From assembly GCA_003508835.1 (NCBI GenBank), contig PUFA01000066.1, positions 2,976,001-3,040,000 of the forward strand: DNA of 64,000 nucleotides, given 5' to 3'. The notes under the pieces are model-generated. The model was not told the DNA's origin, did no database searches, and saw only the letters and a list, made by a program, of their open reading frames with translations. This DNA comes from Eonycteris spelaea. Its lineage: Eukaryota; Chordata; Mammalia; Chiroptera; Pteropodidae. Made by a program: the position numbers and the translations under genes. Shown piece after piece: positions 20,488 to 30,984 of this stretch (positions within the stretch are counted from its first letter, which is position 1; every line of letters starts with the position of its first letter).

Positions 20488-20595
20488 AATTCATTCCATC
20501 AACAAATATGGATTGAGCACCCACTACGTGCCAGGCTCTGTCTCTGGTGCTGGGACACAGTGACAAATGAGAGGAACACTTTCTGCCTTTGATCG
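20488..20595 (-). mobile_element. LINE/L2 3' tip, antisense
   Basis: Reads 'caacaaatatggattgagca', 'actacgtgccaggctctgtc' and 'gctgggacacagtgacaaat'. Confidence 0.88.
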
Positions 20596-20604
20596 GTGGT
20601 TTCA

Positions 20605-20720
20605 CTCCAGCAAGCTCCTCTTCCTCCCTCAAAAGCCAACTCGAATGACCCTTCCTCCATCCAGCCTTCCCTGAAACATTCACCACACCGTATGTTTTCT
20701 GTTCCGAGCATCTCTCTGGG
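20605..20720 (+). mobile_element. LINE/L2 fragment, sense
   Basis: Shows 'aaaagccaactcgaatgacc' and 'catccagccttccctgaaac'. It faces away from the antisense L2 tip immediately upstream. Confidence 0.65.
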
Positions 20721-21099
20721 ACATGTCTGATGGCTTCCAGTTGGGTGGCTCAGAGACTAGTGCATAGGTCCTCAGTACATACTGCCTCACAGAGCAGATG
20801 CTCTTCTGAGATGCCCAAGCCGAGTGTGCTGATTTCGTTGGTTGAAATCAGCTGGGTCCACCTTAATGAAGTGGCCCAAAGCCCCTCCCCACTGCGGTCT
20901 TGGCTGGCCCCGTGGAAACCAAGGCCATCCTCCTAGGCTTCCCTCCCACTGCCAAAGACACCAAGAGAAAAAGTCTCCCAGGCCCAATGCCTTCAGCTCC
21001 CCCCTTTGCTCCCCATCTGGTGCCTCAGATGCCTTCCCGGAGTGACACCAGTGTCTCACGAACACTTCCAGGCATGTCTTGGCTCTGGCTTGGCCCTGG
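20721..21099. other. unique stretch, no gene seen
   Basis: A 141-codon minus-strand open frame covers it without recognisable domain. The distal part may be decayed L2. Confidence 0.4.
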
Positions 21100-21585
21100 T
21101 GTCGGCTGCGCCCGGCACCCCGGCAGCCTTCCTCCTGCTCCTCCACTCCAGCACACCAGCCCGCCTCCGTTCCGCCAACACACGGGCTCATTCCCACCCC
21201 GGGCCTTTGCACTTGCCATCCCCTCCGTCTGGAAGCCTCTTTCTCCAGCCCGTCGCGTGCCTGGCTCCTTCTCCACGTTCAGTGCCGAGCTTTAATGACA
21301 CCTCCTCAGAGGCCCTCTCAGGCCATGCCATCAAACGCCTCTTCTGCTTTTTAGTCTATCATTCTGCGTATTTTCTTTGTAGTACTAATGACTCTCATTT
21401 CAGAGTGTATCTGTTTGCTCATTTGTTTTTGTCTGTGTAAAAATCAGTAAGTAGCATGAGTGACATCAGCAGTCCCATGAGGGATTTTGGTCTGGCCTTC
21501 TCTGTCTCCTCGCTGCCTGGCACAGTGCCTAGCATGTAGGTACTCAATAAACATTTGGTGAATGAATGAGTGAACGAAGGAGTGC
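21100..21585 (+). mobile_element. LINE/L2 3' end, sense
   Basis: Shows 'ccgggcctttgcacttgcca', 'tctggaagcctctttctcca', 'cctcctcagaggccctctca', 'tggcacagtgcctagcatgt' and the terminal 'actcaataaacatttggtga' with 'atgaatgag'. About 480 bp of the L2 3' end with its natural tail. Confidence 0.92.
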
Positions 21586-22104
21586 ATGAGCTCTCTCTTC
21601 TCAAGATGCACTCAAAGCAGAGTTGAGCCCATCAGCCCATGTGTTAGACTAATGGCCCTCTGAGCATCTTTAGGGTGGGACCACGTGTCTTCTTCTTTGC
21701 CCTCATCCCGCCCCGTGTCCGGCCCAGTGCTGAGTGCTGCCCCCGGGTCCACCAGACTTGTGTCCTGCCAGCTGCCCAGCCTGGGGGGAGCACTTCACCA
21801 CCTCAGAGCTGGCCTGTCAGAAGTTTTTCTCAGGACCTCACAGGCCATAGGCTGTGGACAGTGCCGGAGGTAGCCGTGTGGGGTCCAGGGACCCTGTGTG
21901 GAATCCCATCAACTCACACCATGACAAAGTCATTCCAGCTCCCTCTCATTCTCCTGGTTCTGCTTGGGGGTCACGTGTCTTCACCACCTTCCTACCACCC
22001 GTTCTCCCTAAGAAGCACAGAGCAGACCCCTTTGCCAAGCCATCAGCAGCAGTGGTGTCTGGCTTCGTTTCACTTCTTTGTATAATTTGCTGAATATCTT
22101 CTAT
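21586..22104. other. unique stretch, no gene seen
   Basis: No clear repeat. Open frames up to 136 codons show no domain. Confidence 0.4.
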
Positions 22105-22540
22105 TCACAGCGAGCACTTTAGTCGGCGTCCCCTGGAAGCAGATCCCTAAGAGATCTGAAAATTGGAAAACAGGTGGTTTATTTGGGAGGTGGCCCCAGA
22201 ACAGTGGCAGGGAAGCAGGAAAGTGAGAGTAGGGAGGGAGGGCAGCCACTGCTGAGCTCCAGCAAGTCGCCACTGTGGGCCCCCGGGGCGAATCAGCTGC
22301 AGACCTCTGGTGTAGACTGTGCACCTCTGGGTTATCCACGTGGAGGTGGGGGTGGAGATGGGGGTGGCACGGGAGCCAAGGACTGTGTACACTCGCTCCC
22401 TGGGGTGTCAATCCCAGCTCTTCTAGCTCCCGCAGGTGGGCAGAGTCCACAGGTAAAGGGCAGGTGTAGGCAGCTGGAATTTGGTCTGTGGGAGGAGAGG
22501 TGGGCGGGGCACCACCAGCAAATGCCTCACCCTTAATACT
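22105..22540 (-). mobile_element. possible ancient LTR-like repeat
   Basis: The layout of 'cccctggaagcagatcccta', 'aacaggtggtttatttggga', 'ggcagggaagcaggaaagtg' and a 'gtagactgtgcacctctggg' segment resembles a dispersed mammalian repeat I have seen but cannot name. Orientation is a guess. Confidence 0.35.
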
Positions 22541-22934
22541 GGTTTCTCATTTAAAGCAGGGATTACTTGTTTCCTTAAACTAAAGAAATGTTTCCATTAA
22601 ACTAAGTCTAAATAAAAATTTTAAGAGCGAGTCGACTTAAAGAAAAAGTATGTTAGTAGCATACAGGGGAAGTGGGAATGTGGCAAACACTGCTGTTTTT
22701 AAGAGTGTTTAAAGCTTTTGACAAACAGACTTGTCTCGTTTATGACCCACCAGGATGGTGGGTGTGTTGGGGGTAGCGGAAAGATCACCCCCTTCCTCCC
22801 AGCATGCCCACCCCAACTCTGCCATGGCTTCCTCCCAGTCTTGGACATAGCGGAAATGGGCCATGAAGCTTGAAGCCCTTTGCGAATTGGGGTCTGTCAC
22901 TTAACACCTCTAGGTCTGTATGTTAAAAGGGTAT
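22541..22934. other. AT-rich unique stretch
   Basis: No repeat or gene recognised. Confidence 0.4.
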
Positions 22935-23140
22935 GTTCTAAAGTCACAGGAAAGAGTCAATGTGCAAATATAGCCAAGACAATTCTGGAAAAGGAGAACT
23001 AAGAGGGAGGACTTGTTCGTGCGGACATTAGAATATATGGCAGAGTGTAGAAAATAAAACAGTATGGTATCAGCGAGAATACATTGGCAGATACATCAAG
23101 AGAACAGAATAGAGAATACAGAAATTAACCTACGTGTCAC
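22935..23140 (+). mobile_element. L1 ORF2 fragment, sense, decayed
   Basis: Reads 'atagccaagacaattctgga', 'acagtatggtatcagcgaga' and 'agaacagaatagagaataca', positions within the 3' half of L1 ORF2. The frame is broken. Confidence 0.75.
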
Positions 23141-23674
23141 CTGTCCTGCCTAGTGGATACAAAAGGGTTTGGAAAAGAGGAGACATCTTTAGCATGGAAT
23201 TCCCTGGATTATGCCTGGGCTGGGGCAGTGGCTTCCAGCAGCCCCCTATCTTTGGCCCTTCCCTCTGATCCATCTATAAATGCACTGGGGAGAGACTCAC
23301 CCTCATGGACCACACTCATCCCACATCTACCCTGGACATCTCAGAGGCCTCCAGCACACAATGAGTTAGATAATGGGCGACACAAAGGAAGGAGGTTCCT
23401 TTCTCCGAGTTCTCCTTGATTTTTCTGATTAGCCCGTGCACAAAGCCTCACTTGGGCACTGGCGGGCCGTGACCGTCTTCCCAAAGCTTGCTCTTCTCCC
23501 TTTCTGAGGCAGAGCAGGCCTGGGGCTAGAGCACTCAACAGGTCATAGAATCCAGCTAGAAGTGAATAAGATTGTTTTGTGATCATTGTTTTTTAAGGTT
23601 ACTTTCCATCTGTAGAAATGAACATTTGTTTTCTCTTTCTGGTAGTGATACAGATTTTCCTTACAGGAAAATTT
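23141..23674. other. unique stretch, no gene seen
   Basis: No repeat or gene recognised between two L1 fragments. It could be an insertion splitting an older L1. Confidence 0.35.
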
Positions 23675-24030
23675 CACTGACACATGAACCTCTTAAACAT
23701 GATGCTAAGTGAAAGAATTCAGACGCAGGAGGCCACTTATCGTGTGATTCTGTTTCTGTGAACTGTTCAGAATAGATAAACCCATAGAGACAGAAAGCAG
23801 ATTGGAGTTGGCCAGAGGCTGGGGGGTGGGGGTGGTCACAGGGGAACAGGGAACAACTGCTTAAGGGGTATGAAGTCTTTTTTTTGGGGGGGGGAGGCGA
23901 TGAAAATGTTTTCTAACTAGTTCGAGGTGGTGATTGCACAACACCGTGAATGTACCACATGCCACTGAATTGTTGACTTTAAAATGGTCAATTTGATGTT
24001 ATGAAAATTCCACCCCCCGTAAATGATTTT
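23675..24030 (+). mobile_element. L1 3' end, sense (host of a second L1)
   Basis: Shows 'catgatgctaagtgaaagaa', 'agacagaaagcagattggag', 'gatgaaaatgttttctaact' and 'tttgatgttatgaaaattcc', the 3' end of an L1MA/MB-type element, with an A-rich tail from about 24022. A second L1 is inserted in this tail. Confidence 0.88.
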
Positions 24031-24047
24031 AAAAAACCAACTGAGCA

Positions 24048-24752
24048 TGCAACCACTGTGGAAAACAGCACGGCGGTTGCTCAAAAAGTTAGAAGGAGAA
24101 CTGCCACGTGACGCAGCAGCACCGCTTCTGGGTGTCTATTCTGAACCCGGATTTGACAGACACGTGCATTCCTCTGTTCGTCGCACATAATTCACGATCC
24201 CCCAGAGCTGGAGGCCGCCTGGGTGTCCATCAGTGGACAAATGGATAGAGAAGACGCGGTGCACATACGGGGCAATATTATCCAGCCATAAAAAAGTGAA
24301 ATCTCGCCACTCGTGACAACAGGGGTGGATCTAGAGGGTGTGACGTTCAGCGAAATAGGTCAGACCGTGAAGGACAGATGTGGCATGATTTCACTTATAT
24401 GTGGAGTCTAAAAAAATAAAACAAATGAACCAACGAAACAAAACAGAAGCAGATTCATAGATACGGAGAACAAACTAATGGTTACGGAGGGAAGGGAGGT
24501 GGTGGATGGGCGAGAAAGGCAAAGGGAAATAAGAGGCACAAACTATTGGTTATAAAATAGCTAAGTCACAGGGATGTAATGCGCAGCTCCGAGAATGTTG
24601 TCAATAATATCATTAATAGCACCACGTGGTGACAGATGGTGACTAGACTTGTGGTGATCACTTCATAAGGTATGTAAATGTGGAATCACTGTGCTGTGCA
24701 CCTGAAACTAATATAATATTGTACGTCAACTGTACTTTCATAACACAAACAC
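24048..24752 (+). mobile_element. 5'-truncated L1 inserted in an older L1 tail
   Basis: About 705 bp from late ORF2 to the 3' end, including 'attatccagccataaaaaag', 'tgatttcacttatatgtgga', 'gtgactagacttgtggtgat' and 'cctgaaactaatataatatt'. The flanks are a 17-bp direct repeat with one mismatch, 'aaaaaaccaactgagca' at 24031-24047 and 'aaaaaaccaaccgagca' at 24753-24769. The 3' end type is one I associate with Laurasiatheria. It is probably the youngest L1 of the window but has no coding capacity. Confidence 0.93.
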
Positions 24753-24859
24753 AAAAAACCAACCGAGCAAACAGCAACATCAATTTACTTAATAAGAAGT
24801 GTGAATGGATTTAAGACGACTTTTAAGTCAGGTTTGGGAGACACTGGCTAAGAGGATTG

Positions 24860-25010
24860 GTCTCACCTCCACACCTTGGCTCATGCCTTGCCCAGGCCTG
24901 GAATGTCCTCTCTGTGCACTGCAGAGTCCTGCCCAGCCTTAGGGACCCAGGCCAAGGCTCACCAGTGCGGGAAGCCCTCTTGGATTACGTAGGCCCATCA
25001 GGTGACCAGA
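24860..25010 (+). mobile_element. LINE/L2, sense, first part
   Basis: Shows 'gcccaggcctggaatgtcct' and 'gcgggaagccctcttggatt'. The L2 tail reappears at 25270 behind a MIR. Confidence 0.78.
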
Positions 25011-25027
25011 GCAGGCAGGTGGGCCCA

Positions 25028-25240
25028 GTCCTGCAACCTTTCAGACCCGGGTGTGAAACCCAGCCCCTCTGCTTACTGGGCTCTTGCCTTTGAGCATATG
25101 GCCTAAGCCCCCAAAAGGCCTTGGTTTCCTCCTCTGTAAAATGGAGGATCGTGACAGTTCTTATCTCACAAGGTTGGGTTACTACATAGAAACTCTGTGA
25201 ACAGGGCCTGGTACAGAGCAGGTGACCTCGATTCACGTTG
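25028..25240 (+). mobile_element. MIR SINE, nested between L2 parts
   Basis: Reads 'agacccgggtgtgaaaccca', 'tggtttcctcctctgtaaaa', 'tggaggatcgtgacagttct' and 'gggcctggtacagagcaggt'. Confidence 0.88.
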
Positions 25241-25269
25241 AGCACCAGTCACACAAAAATTACGTCTGC

Positions 25270-25375
25270 TGGCCTGATGTTTCTGGACTGTGAGCAAGGT
25301 CTCAGCCTTCACCATTTCTGAAGCCTGCACACGGCTCGCACATAGTAGGTGCCCACCAAGGGCATGTTGATTGAT
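25270..25375 (+). mobile_element. LINE/L2 3' tail, sense, second part
   Basis: Shows 'tctggactgtgagcaaggtc' and 'cgcacatagtaggtgcccac', ending in 'gttgattgatgccc'. It is the expected continuation of the L2 at 24860-25010. Confidence 0.78.
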
Positions 25376-25419
25376 GCCCAAAGGAGTTCCCAGAATCTCC
25401 TCTGCCCCCACCGCCGTCC

Positions 25420-25880
25420 AGCCCCTTTTATCACCCACTGGACTGTTGCAACAGCCCCTGGTCTCCTAGCTTCTGTCCTGCACCCACCCCCACCCCAATC
25501 CATTCTCCACACTCAGCCAGAGGGGTCTTAGTAGAACCCAGCTCACAACCTGTCCATCCGCTGCTCAGAACCCTGGGCTCTTGCCTCGCTCAGCATAAGA
25601 GCTGAGGTCCCCGCCATGGTCCACAAGGCAGGCTGCCTTCCGCCAGCACCGCCCTGCCCTCATCTCCCCCACTACCCGCCTCTTGGCTTTGGCCATGACA
25701 GTTTCCTACTGTTGCTCTAAAACTCCAGGTCTCCACCTTTGGGCCTTTGCACCTGCTTTTCTCTTTCCCCAGGGATCACCCACTGCTCACTTCCTCACCC
25801 CCTTCAGGCCTTGGTTCGGACAGCACCTGTTCCTGGTTTCCCAGATCTCAGTGGACTGACTCCAACACTCTCTTCCTCCC
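25420..25880 (+). mobile_element. LINE/L2, sense
   Basis: Shows 'actggactgttgcaacagcc', 'ccaatccattctccacactc', 'tcagaaccctgggctcttgc', 'tggtccacaaggcaggctgc' and 'tttgggcctttgcacctgct'. This is a continuous L2 3' region of about 460 bp without the terminal tail. Confidence 0.92.
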
Positions 25881-26299
25881 CTAGGAAAGGCGCTTGGCTG
25901 GAGACCCCACGTCTCAGGTAGAGGAGAGGCTCCCAGGCCTCGCTCTGGACTTGGGGCCCAGGGTCAGCCGTGCATGCAGGCAACACCCAGGCTATACCTG
26001 GTGCAGAGGCCTCTGCCTGCCCTCCCGCCGTGGGAGGCTGCACTGTCCTACTCACACGGGCTTTTAGGGTGCAGGTGGGAAAACCCCACATCCTCCTCCA
26101 CTTACCTGACTGGGGCTGACTCAGACCCTCACTCCTGGCCAGAGGGAGCCGCAGCCGCCCCGCCCAGCCCCTTGATGGGAAACAGGGCTGCTAGGGCCTG
26201 ACGAGCCAAACACTGACTCACCTCGCCCCGCCCAGCCTCTGCCACTGGAAGTCACACCTCCCTCTGGCTAGAGACGCTCCAGCCCTTTGCTCCCAGGGG
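25881..26299. other. unique GC-rich stretch, no gene seen
   Basis: No repeat recognised. Two AP-1-type words 'ctgactca' occur near 26116 and 26213; this is weak evidence of regulation. Confidence 0.4.
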
Positions 26300-26405
26300 A
26301 GCTTTCCCACTCTGTGCCTTTGCCCAAGCTGTGCCTTGCGAGCAGTGCCCTTCTGCCTGGAGCCCTTCTTTTCCTTTGAGTCCAGCCTGAGGGCCGTCTC
26401 CTGGC
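26300..26405 (+). mobile_element. LINE/L2 fragment, sense
   Basis: Shows 'tgtgcctttgcccaagctgt' and 'cttctgcctggagcccttct'. Confidence 0.75.
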
Positions 26406-26454
26406 AGGAAACGTCGGGGTCTTCTGGCCAGAAGGCTGAAGGGGTAGTGCTAGA

Positions 26455-26680
26455 GGTAATGATGATGACGATGATGATTAATAACAGTTCCTAGCCATGC
26501 TCACCGTGTGCCAGGCACTGTTTTAAACCTTTTATTGTATTAACTCATTCAACCCTCACAGTAATCTTAGGAGGCTGGGACTTTCATTTTCCCACAGCAC
26601 GGAGTGGTTAGTAACTAGGGCAAGGTTACCGGTTGGTCATCGGGAGAGGGGCATCTGAATCTAGGCAGTCTGGATGTCAG
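26455..26680 (-). mobile_element. MIR SINE, antisense, nearly full length
   Basis: Reads 'gatgattaataacagttcct', 'accgtgtgccaggcactgtt', 'tattaactcattcaaccctc' and 'agaggggcatctgaatctag'. The head-proximal part is diverged. Confidence 0.88.
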
Positions 26681-26949
26681 GACTCTGTTCTCACCCCCAG
26701 ATCTGGAGAACCGAGTGGAGGCTCTGCGGCTGGGATCCAAGCACCTAGGCGGGGAGGCGATCCGAGGCCCGGGTTCTGTGTCCATGTGGCCCTCCCCACA
26801 GTGGGAGCCAGTCCCCATCTTCAGGTGGCAGCTTCCCTGCAGAGGGCCCTGCCACCAGCAATCTCTGGTCCTCAGTCCATCTGCTCAGGTGAATCCTCAG
26901 AACACAGGGTCTGAGCAATCCAGCAGCAGCCGCTCAAAAGGAATTTATA
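26681..26949. other. unique stretch, no gene seen
   Basis: No repeat or exon recognised. Confidence 0.4.
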
Positions 26950-27140
26950 CTTAAGAAGTAGGGAGCATGGTTGGGCCCTTAACCTGTTAAGTTTAACCCA
27001 GCAACCCTGTGAAAGGAGAGAGTTTCTAACATTCATCTTAGAGAGGAGACTAAGGCCCAGAGAGTAACAGGATTTGCTCGAGGTCACAGAGCTAGGATGT
27101 GGCAGAGACTGAACTTAAACCCAGAGTTATTCCGACATCA
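26950..27140 (-). mobile_element. MIR SINE, antisense
   Basis: Reads 'cccagcaaccctgtgaaagg', 'gagactaaggcccagagagt', 'ctcgaggtcacagagctagg' and 'ctgaacttaaacccagagtt'. Confidence 0.88.
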
Positions 27141-27254
27141 CAAGGCTCGCTGGAGTCCCTTTGACCGAGTGGTGACATAACATCTCAATGAAGAACAGAG
27201 CAAGACCCAGATGTCAGAGCCTTGAACTTCTATTCATATTGCCCTTTTCAGCAT

Positions 27255-27660
27255 TCTACTAAACTCCAACCACCCATCTGTTCATCTACCCATCCACCCC
27301 TTCATCCGGCTATCCTTCCATTCATTTATTTATCCATCCATCCACACATCCACCATCCAAATATCTATCTATCCATCCTTCCGTTATTCTACACAGTTCT
27401 TCCATTCACACCTTTATCCATCCATCCGCATTTCCATCCACTTTTTCTATTCATCTACCTATCCATTTTTCTGTCCCTCCTACCATCAATCCTAATTTTC
27501 TATCCTCTCGTTTATCCATTTATTCATCATTTTAAACATCATCTATCCATCTAACCACCCATAAGTTCTTCCATCCATCCATCCATCCATCCACCCACCT
27601 GTTTACCCACATATCCATCTATCCCTCTACATATCCATTCACCCAAACATCTCATAAATG
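27255..27660 (+). repeat. degenerate (ATCC)n array, about 400 bp
   Basis: Built of ATCC/CATC/TTCA variants with short pure tracts, for example around 27572-27592. It is the complement of the GGAT arrays at 8140 and 31321. The next bases, 'ataaatgtttatttaactga', look like a reversed L2 tip, so this array may also derive from an L2 tail, in antisense. Confidence 0.92.
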
Positions 27661-27967
27661 TTTATTTAACTGATGGCTGCTATGCCCAAGTTTTTAGATC
27701 TCTGTGCCTTGAGCCAGAAGAAACATGCTTAATTAGGTTTATGTTTATTTGTTGTTCCAAGAAGGCTAATTGTGGGGTTTGTAAACAGCCCTTTCATGGC
27801 TGGGGAGTTACTTAAGAGGACAGTTAAGTCAACAACCACCGGGTGGAAACAGTGCTGGTACACAGCGGGTCCAGAGTCATGACCTGCCTTTCAAGGTGGG
27901 AAGAGGGCTGAGTTCCAGACAGTGTGGAGGCTTTGGGGTCAGAAAGGTAGTCAGAATCATGGGAACA
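27661..27967. other. unique stretch, no gene seen
   Basis: The first 35 bases may be a reversed L2 tip. The remainder has no recognisable repeat or gene. Confidence 0.4.
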
Positions 27968-28180
27968 GTGCAATAATAGCTAACATGTTTTGAATGCCCG
28001 CTGTGCACCAGATGCTATGCTAAGCACAGCCCTTATAGCAATTTGAGGTGATGGAAACCATTATGATGCCATTTATGGATGGAAAGACTGAGGCTCAGGG
28101 AAGGGAAAAGCGTGTGCTTATGGTCACATAGCTGGAGAGTAGCACAGTTATGACTCTGATCTAGACCTGCCTGTGTCCGG
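27968..28180 (-). mobile_element. MIR SINE, antisense, first of a head-to-tail pair
   Basis: Reads 'ataatagctaacatgttttg', 'gctgtgcaccagatgctatg', 'gatggaaagactgaggctca' and 'tggtcacatagctggagagt'. Confidence 0.9.
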
Positions 28181-28181
28181 C

Positions 28182-28380
28182 AATAATGATAATGAAAGCA
28201 AATAATTATATAGCCCTCATTATGCTCCAGGCACTGTTCTAAGAGTCTTCTTTATTCACTTAATACTCACACAACCCTATGAGGTTGGTATTGTCATCAC
28301 CCTCGTTTTACAGATGAGAAAAAGGAGATTGAGGGACATAAAGTAACTTGTTAAGATTACTGAGCTGGGCAGTAGCAGAT
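28182..28380 (-). mobile_element. MIR SINE, antisense, second of the pair
   Basis: Reads 'taatgataatgaaagcaaat', 'atgctccaggcactgttcta', 'cacacaaccctatgaggttg', 'gttttacagatgagaaaaag' and 'gattactgagctgggcagta'. It begins within two bases of the end of the previous copy. Confidence 0.92.
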
Positions 28381-28585
28381 TTTTTTTTTTTTAAATTACA
28401 TCTCTTGGCCCAAGTTCTACTGTTAACCATGTTATGCAATGGAATACACCTGATATACATTAAGTTTAGAGAGATTCAGCTACACATGGTTGGCCAAATA
28501 TTTTTTAAATCATGTTTCCACCTATTTTATGTATCTAAAAACACTGTATCATTTTAACTTGATTGCGCCTTTATTGTTACTTAGT
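28381..28585. other. AT-rich unrecognised sequence
   Basis: Starts with a T-run (about 28380-28392) and has no identifiable body. No gene seen. Confidence 0.4.
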
Positions 28586-28806
28586 CCAAGGGGCAGTAAA
28601 CTTTTTCTATAAAAGACCAGAGAATAAGTATTTTAGGCTTTGTGGACCATATGGTTTCTGTTGCTACCAAACTCAGCTACAGCAGCTGGAGAGCAGCCAC
28701 AGACAATACGAAACTCATGTCTGTGGCTATGTGTTAATAAAACTTTATTTACAAACACAGGTGAAATACCAGATCCTTCCTAAAGGCTATAGCTTGCTGA
28801 TCCCTG
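28586..28806 (+). mobile_element. MER20 (hAT-Charlie non-autonomous DNA transposon)
   Basis: Shows 'ggggcagtaaactttttcta', 'agtattttaggctttgtgga', 'gagagcagccacagacaata' and 'ataaaactttatttacaaac', ending 'gcttgctgatccctg', the conserved order of MER20. It is about 220 bp, the usual length. MER20 copies near genes have been reported to act as enhancers in placental decidual cells (established), with no evidence about this copy. Confidence 0.92.
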
Positions 28807-28889
28807 ACTTTGTGCATTATACATGTACTTGTATTCACCAAACCATGTTCTCCTGTCCTTTTATAAGTGACATGAAGGATTTGTCAAGG

Positions 28890-29135
28890 ATAACTTCAGC
28901 CTTTGCTGAGTTTCACCTTTAGGCCATTTGTTTACCACATGCCTTTTACATCAATTGCCCACTATTGGCAGCTTCTGAAAGAATTTGCAAATTTCCGGGA
29001 TTAATCTAATTTGTTTATTCACAAGGCCAATTAATGAATGACACCCATGAGGGGTGCTCAGCCTGGCTGACTCCCCAGCAGGGACACTGAGAGCGCTAAG
29101 CCCTGGAAATTACTCTTCTCCACATCCAAGTTCTG
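28890..29135. promoter_or_regulatory. candidate conserved non-coding element
   Basis: Repeat-free and AT-balanced, with a cluster of developmental-factor words: the palindrome 'gattaatc' at 28999-29006 including a GGATTA word, a forkhead-type 'tgtttat' at 29012-29018 and 'ccaattaatga' at 29028-29038. This texture is typical of deeply conserved enhancers. Without an alignment it is only a candidate. Confidence 0.35.
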
Positions 29136-29404
29136 TAAACTTACTTGAAAAAATAAACCATAAAGCGAAAGTTAAAATGTCCTGCGGCTGGGGCCCTAAT
29201 ACTATTTTCTATTGGTGATAAGAACAAGGAAATGAAAGAACGACCAGTGGAGATATTACAAAATGTACTCAGGGCTGGTGGGAACAAAATGGGGCAAGGT
29301 CAGGAAGATCCCCTTTCCTCTTAGCCACACCCCCTTCCCCTCAACATCTATTTCTCAGTTTCAGAAAAGCCATGAGCCCGAGGGAACAGCATATGGTCAC
29401 TCAA
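29136..29404. other. unique stretch, no gene seen
   Basis: No repeat or exon recognised. Confidence 0.4.
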
Positions 29405-29925
29405 AAGACGAATGACCACTTTGGGTAAAAAATATTTGCAACATAAATGTAGACAAATGATTTATTTCCATAATATATAAAAATCCCTGCAGAACAATAA
29501 AGAAAAGAACCCCACCCACTAGATCATGGGGTAGTAGATGGGAACAGGCAATTTATAGAAAATGTGATACATATGGCAGATAAACTTGCAAGATGCTCAG
29601 CCTCGCTGGTAACCAGGTGACTGCAAATTTAAAAAACGATTAGGTAACATTTTCTGCGCCTCGGGTTGACGAAAGTAAAAGATCGATAGTGTGAAGTGTT
29701 CCGGGGACTGGGGAAATGGTCGCACGTGTATTGCTGGTGTGAGTGTGAATTGGAACAGCCTCTCGGGAAGGCAATTTTATAGTATCCAGTAAAACTGTAA
29801 ATTCATATTTTCCAGAACTCAGCAATTCCATTGTTTGGCGAACATCAGGCACAAGGAGTATGTGCCAAGATGGTCACTGGAAACAACCTAAATATCCATC
29901 GATGGGGGAGAGGTTAAAACACCTT
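29405..29925 (+). mobile_element. old L1 3' region, sense
   Basis: Reads 'ggtaaaaaatatttgcaaca', 'caagatgctcagcctcgctg', 'gtgagtgtgaattggaacag' and 'aacaacctaaatatccatcg'. This is an ancient, highly diverged L1M-type fragment. Confidence 0.85.
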
Positions 29926-30039
29926 GCAGTGGTCTGAGGTCTCTCCGGTTTTTGAGGCAGAGCCTGCCCACCTCCACTACTGGTGCTGAACTGGCTAGGT
30001 GCTCACTCTTCCCAGTGTCCCTCGCAGCTAGGGGCAGGG

Positions 30040-30185
30040 GAGCAGTCAGGGATGGCCTCCCTGAGGTGACATATGAGCTGAGTCCTAAAGGAAGTAAAAG
30101 GAGCTAACTTTGGAAAGAGCATACCAGGTGGCGAACTCAGTAAGTGCAAAGACCCTGAGATAGGAAAGGATCAGATGAGGTGGGA
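30040..30185 (-). mobile_element. LINE/L2 fragment, antisense
   Basis: Reads 'cagggatggcctccctgagg', 'tgagctgagtcctaaaggaa' and 'agtgcaaagaccctgagata'. Confidence 0.85.
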
Positions 30186-30204
30186 GGAGAACCGAGCAAT
30201 GCTT

Positions 30205-30300
30205 CTGACTTGGAAACTGAGGCCCAGAGAAGGAAAAGGATAGCCCGAGGTCATAGCATTGGACTTGTGGAGCCAGGTGGGAACGTCTGCTGCCTGCCCC
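30205..30300 (-). mobile_element. MIR SINE fragment, antisense
   Basis: Reads 'cttggaaactgaggcccaga' and 'gatagcccgaggtcatagca'. Confidence 0.75.
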
Positions 30301-30594
30301 AAGGGAGCTTTGTGCTGGAGCTGAGCTGCCTGTCTAGGGTGGAGGCCTCTGAGCCGCTCGAAGGCCTCTATTCATGTTTCTCTCCAGTAATCCCCTCATG
30401 ATTAGAACCAAGCATCGGAGACCCAGACCTCAGGCTTGTGCCAGCCTTGCCCTGCCAGCCAAGGCCAGCAGTACCACAGAGAGGCACCTGAGAGCTTCAC
30501 ACTCTGCCTCTGAGCTGGAGGGTCAGCAGAATCTACAGTCACTCTCTTACCTAAATAGTGGCTAGGGCAGGTGCCCAGCACAGACACTTTCCCT
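30301..30594. other. unique stretch, no gene seen
   Basis: No repeat or gene recognised. Confidence 0.4.
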
Positions 30595-30745
30595 GTAGCA
30601 TCTAATCACCTCCTGGTAAGAGCCCTGTGAGGAGGTATTATTAGTCCCATTTTTATGGCTTGGAATACTGAGGCTCAGAGAGATTAAATACTTTGACTCC
30701 AGAGCCTGTGGTCTTCACTCTCACATCCTCTTCCTCTAGATCCCA
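30595..30745 (-). mobile_element. MIR SINE, antisense
   Basis: Reads 'agagccctgtgaggaggtat', 'tattagtcccatttttatgg' and 'atactgaggctcagagagat', followed by 'gactccagagcctgtggtct'. Confidence 0.85.
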
Positions 30746-30984
30746 GGGCAAGAACGAGGCCATATTTTTTTAAATGACAGAGCTCCAGATGGGAAAAGAC
30801 AATCCTACCTAGGCCTTCATCATGTAAAAAGGAACTCTGAGGTCTCAAGAGGGAAAGGAACTATCCCTTGACTATACAGTACTGGACTTGGAGCTGGGTC
30901 TCCCTGTTCCCAGGAGGGCCCTTCTAGCTTTACCCTCTGATTCCCCTCCACCCCCATTCCTTCCCTTCATGTTGGCTTGACTGG

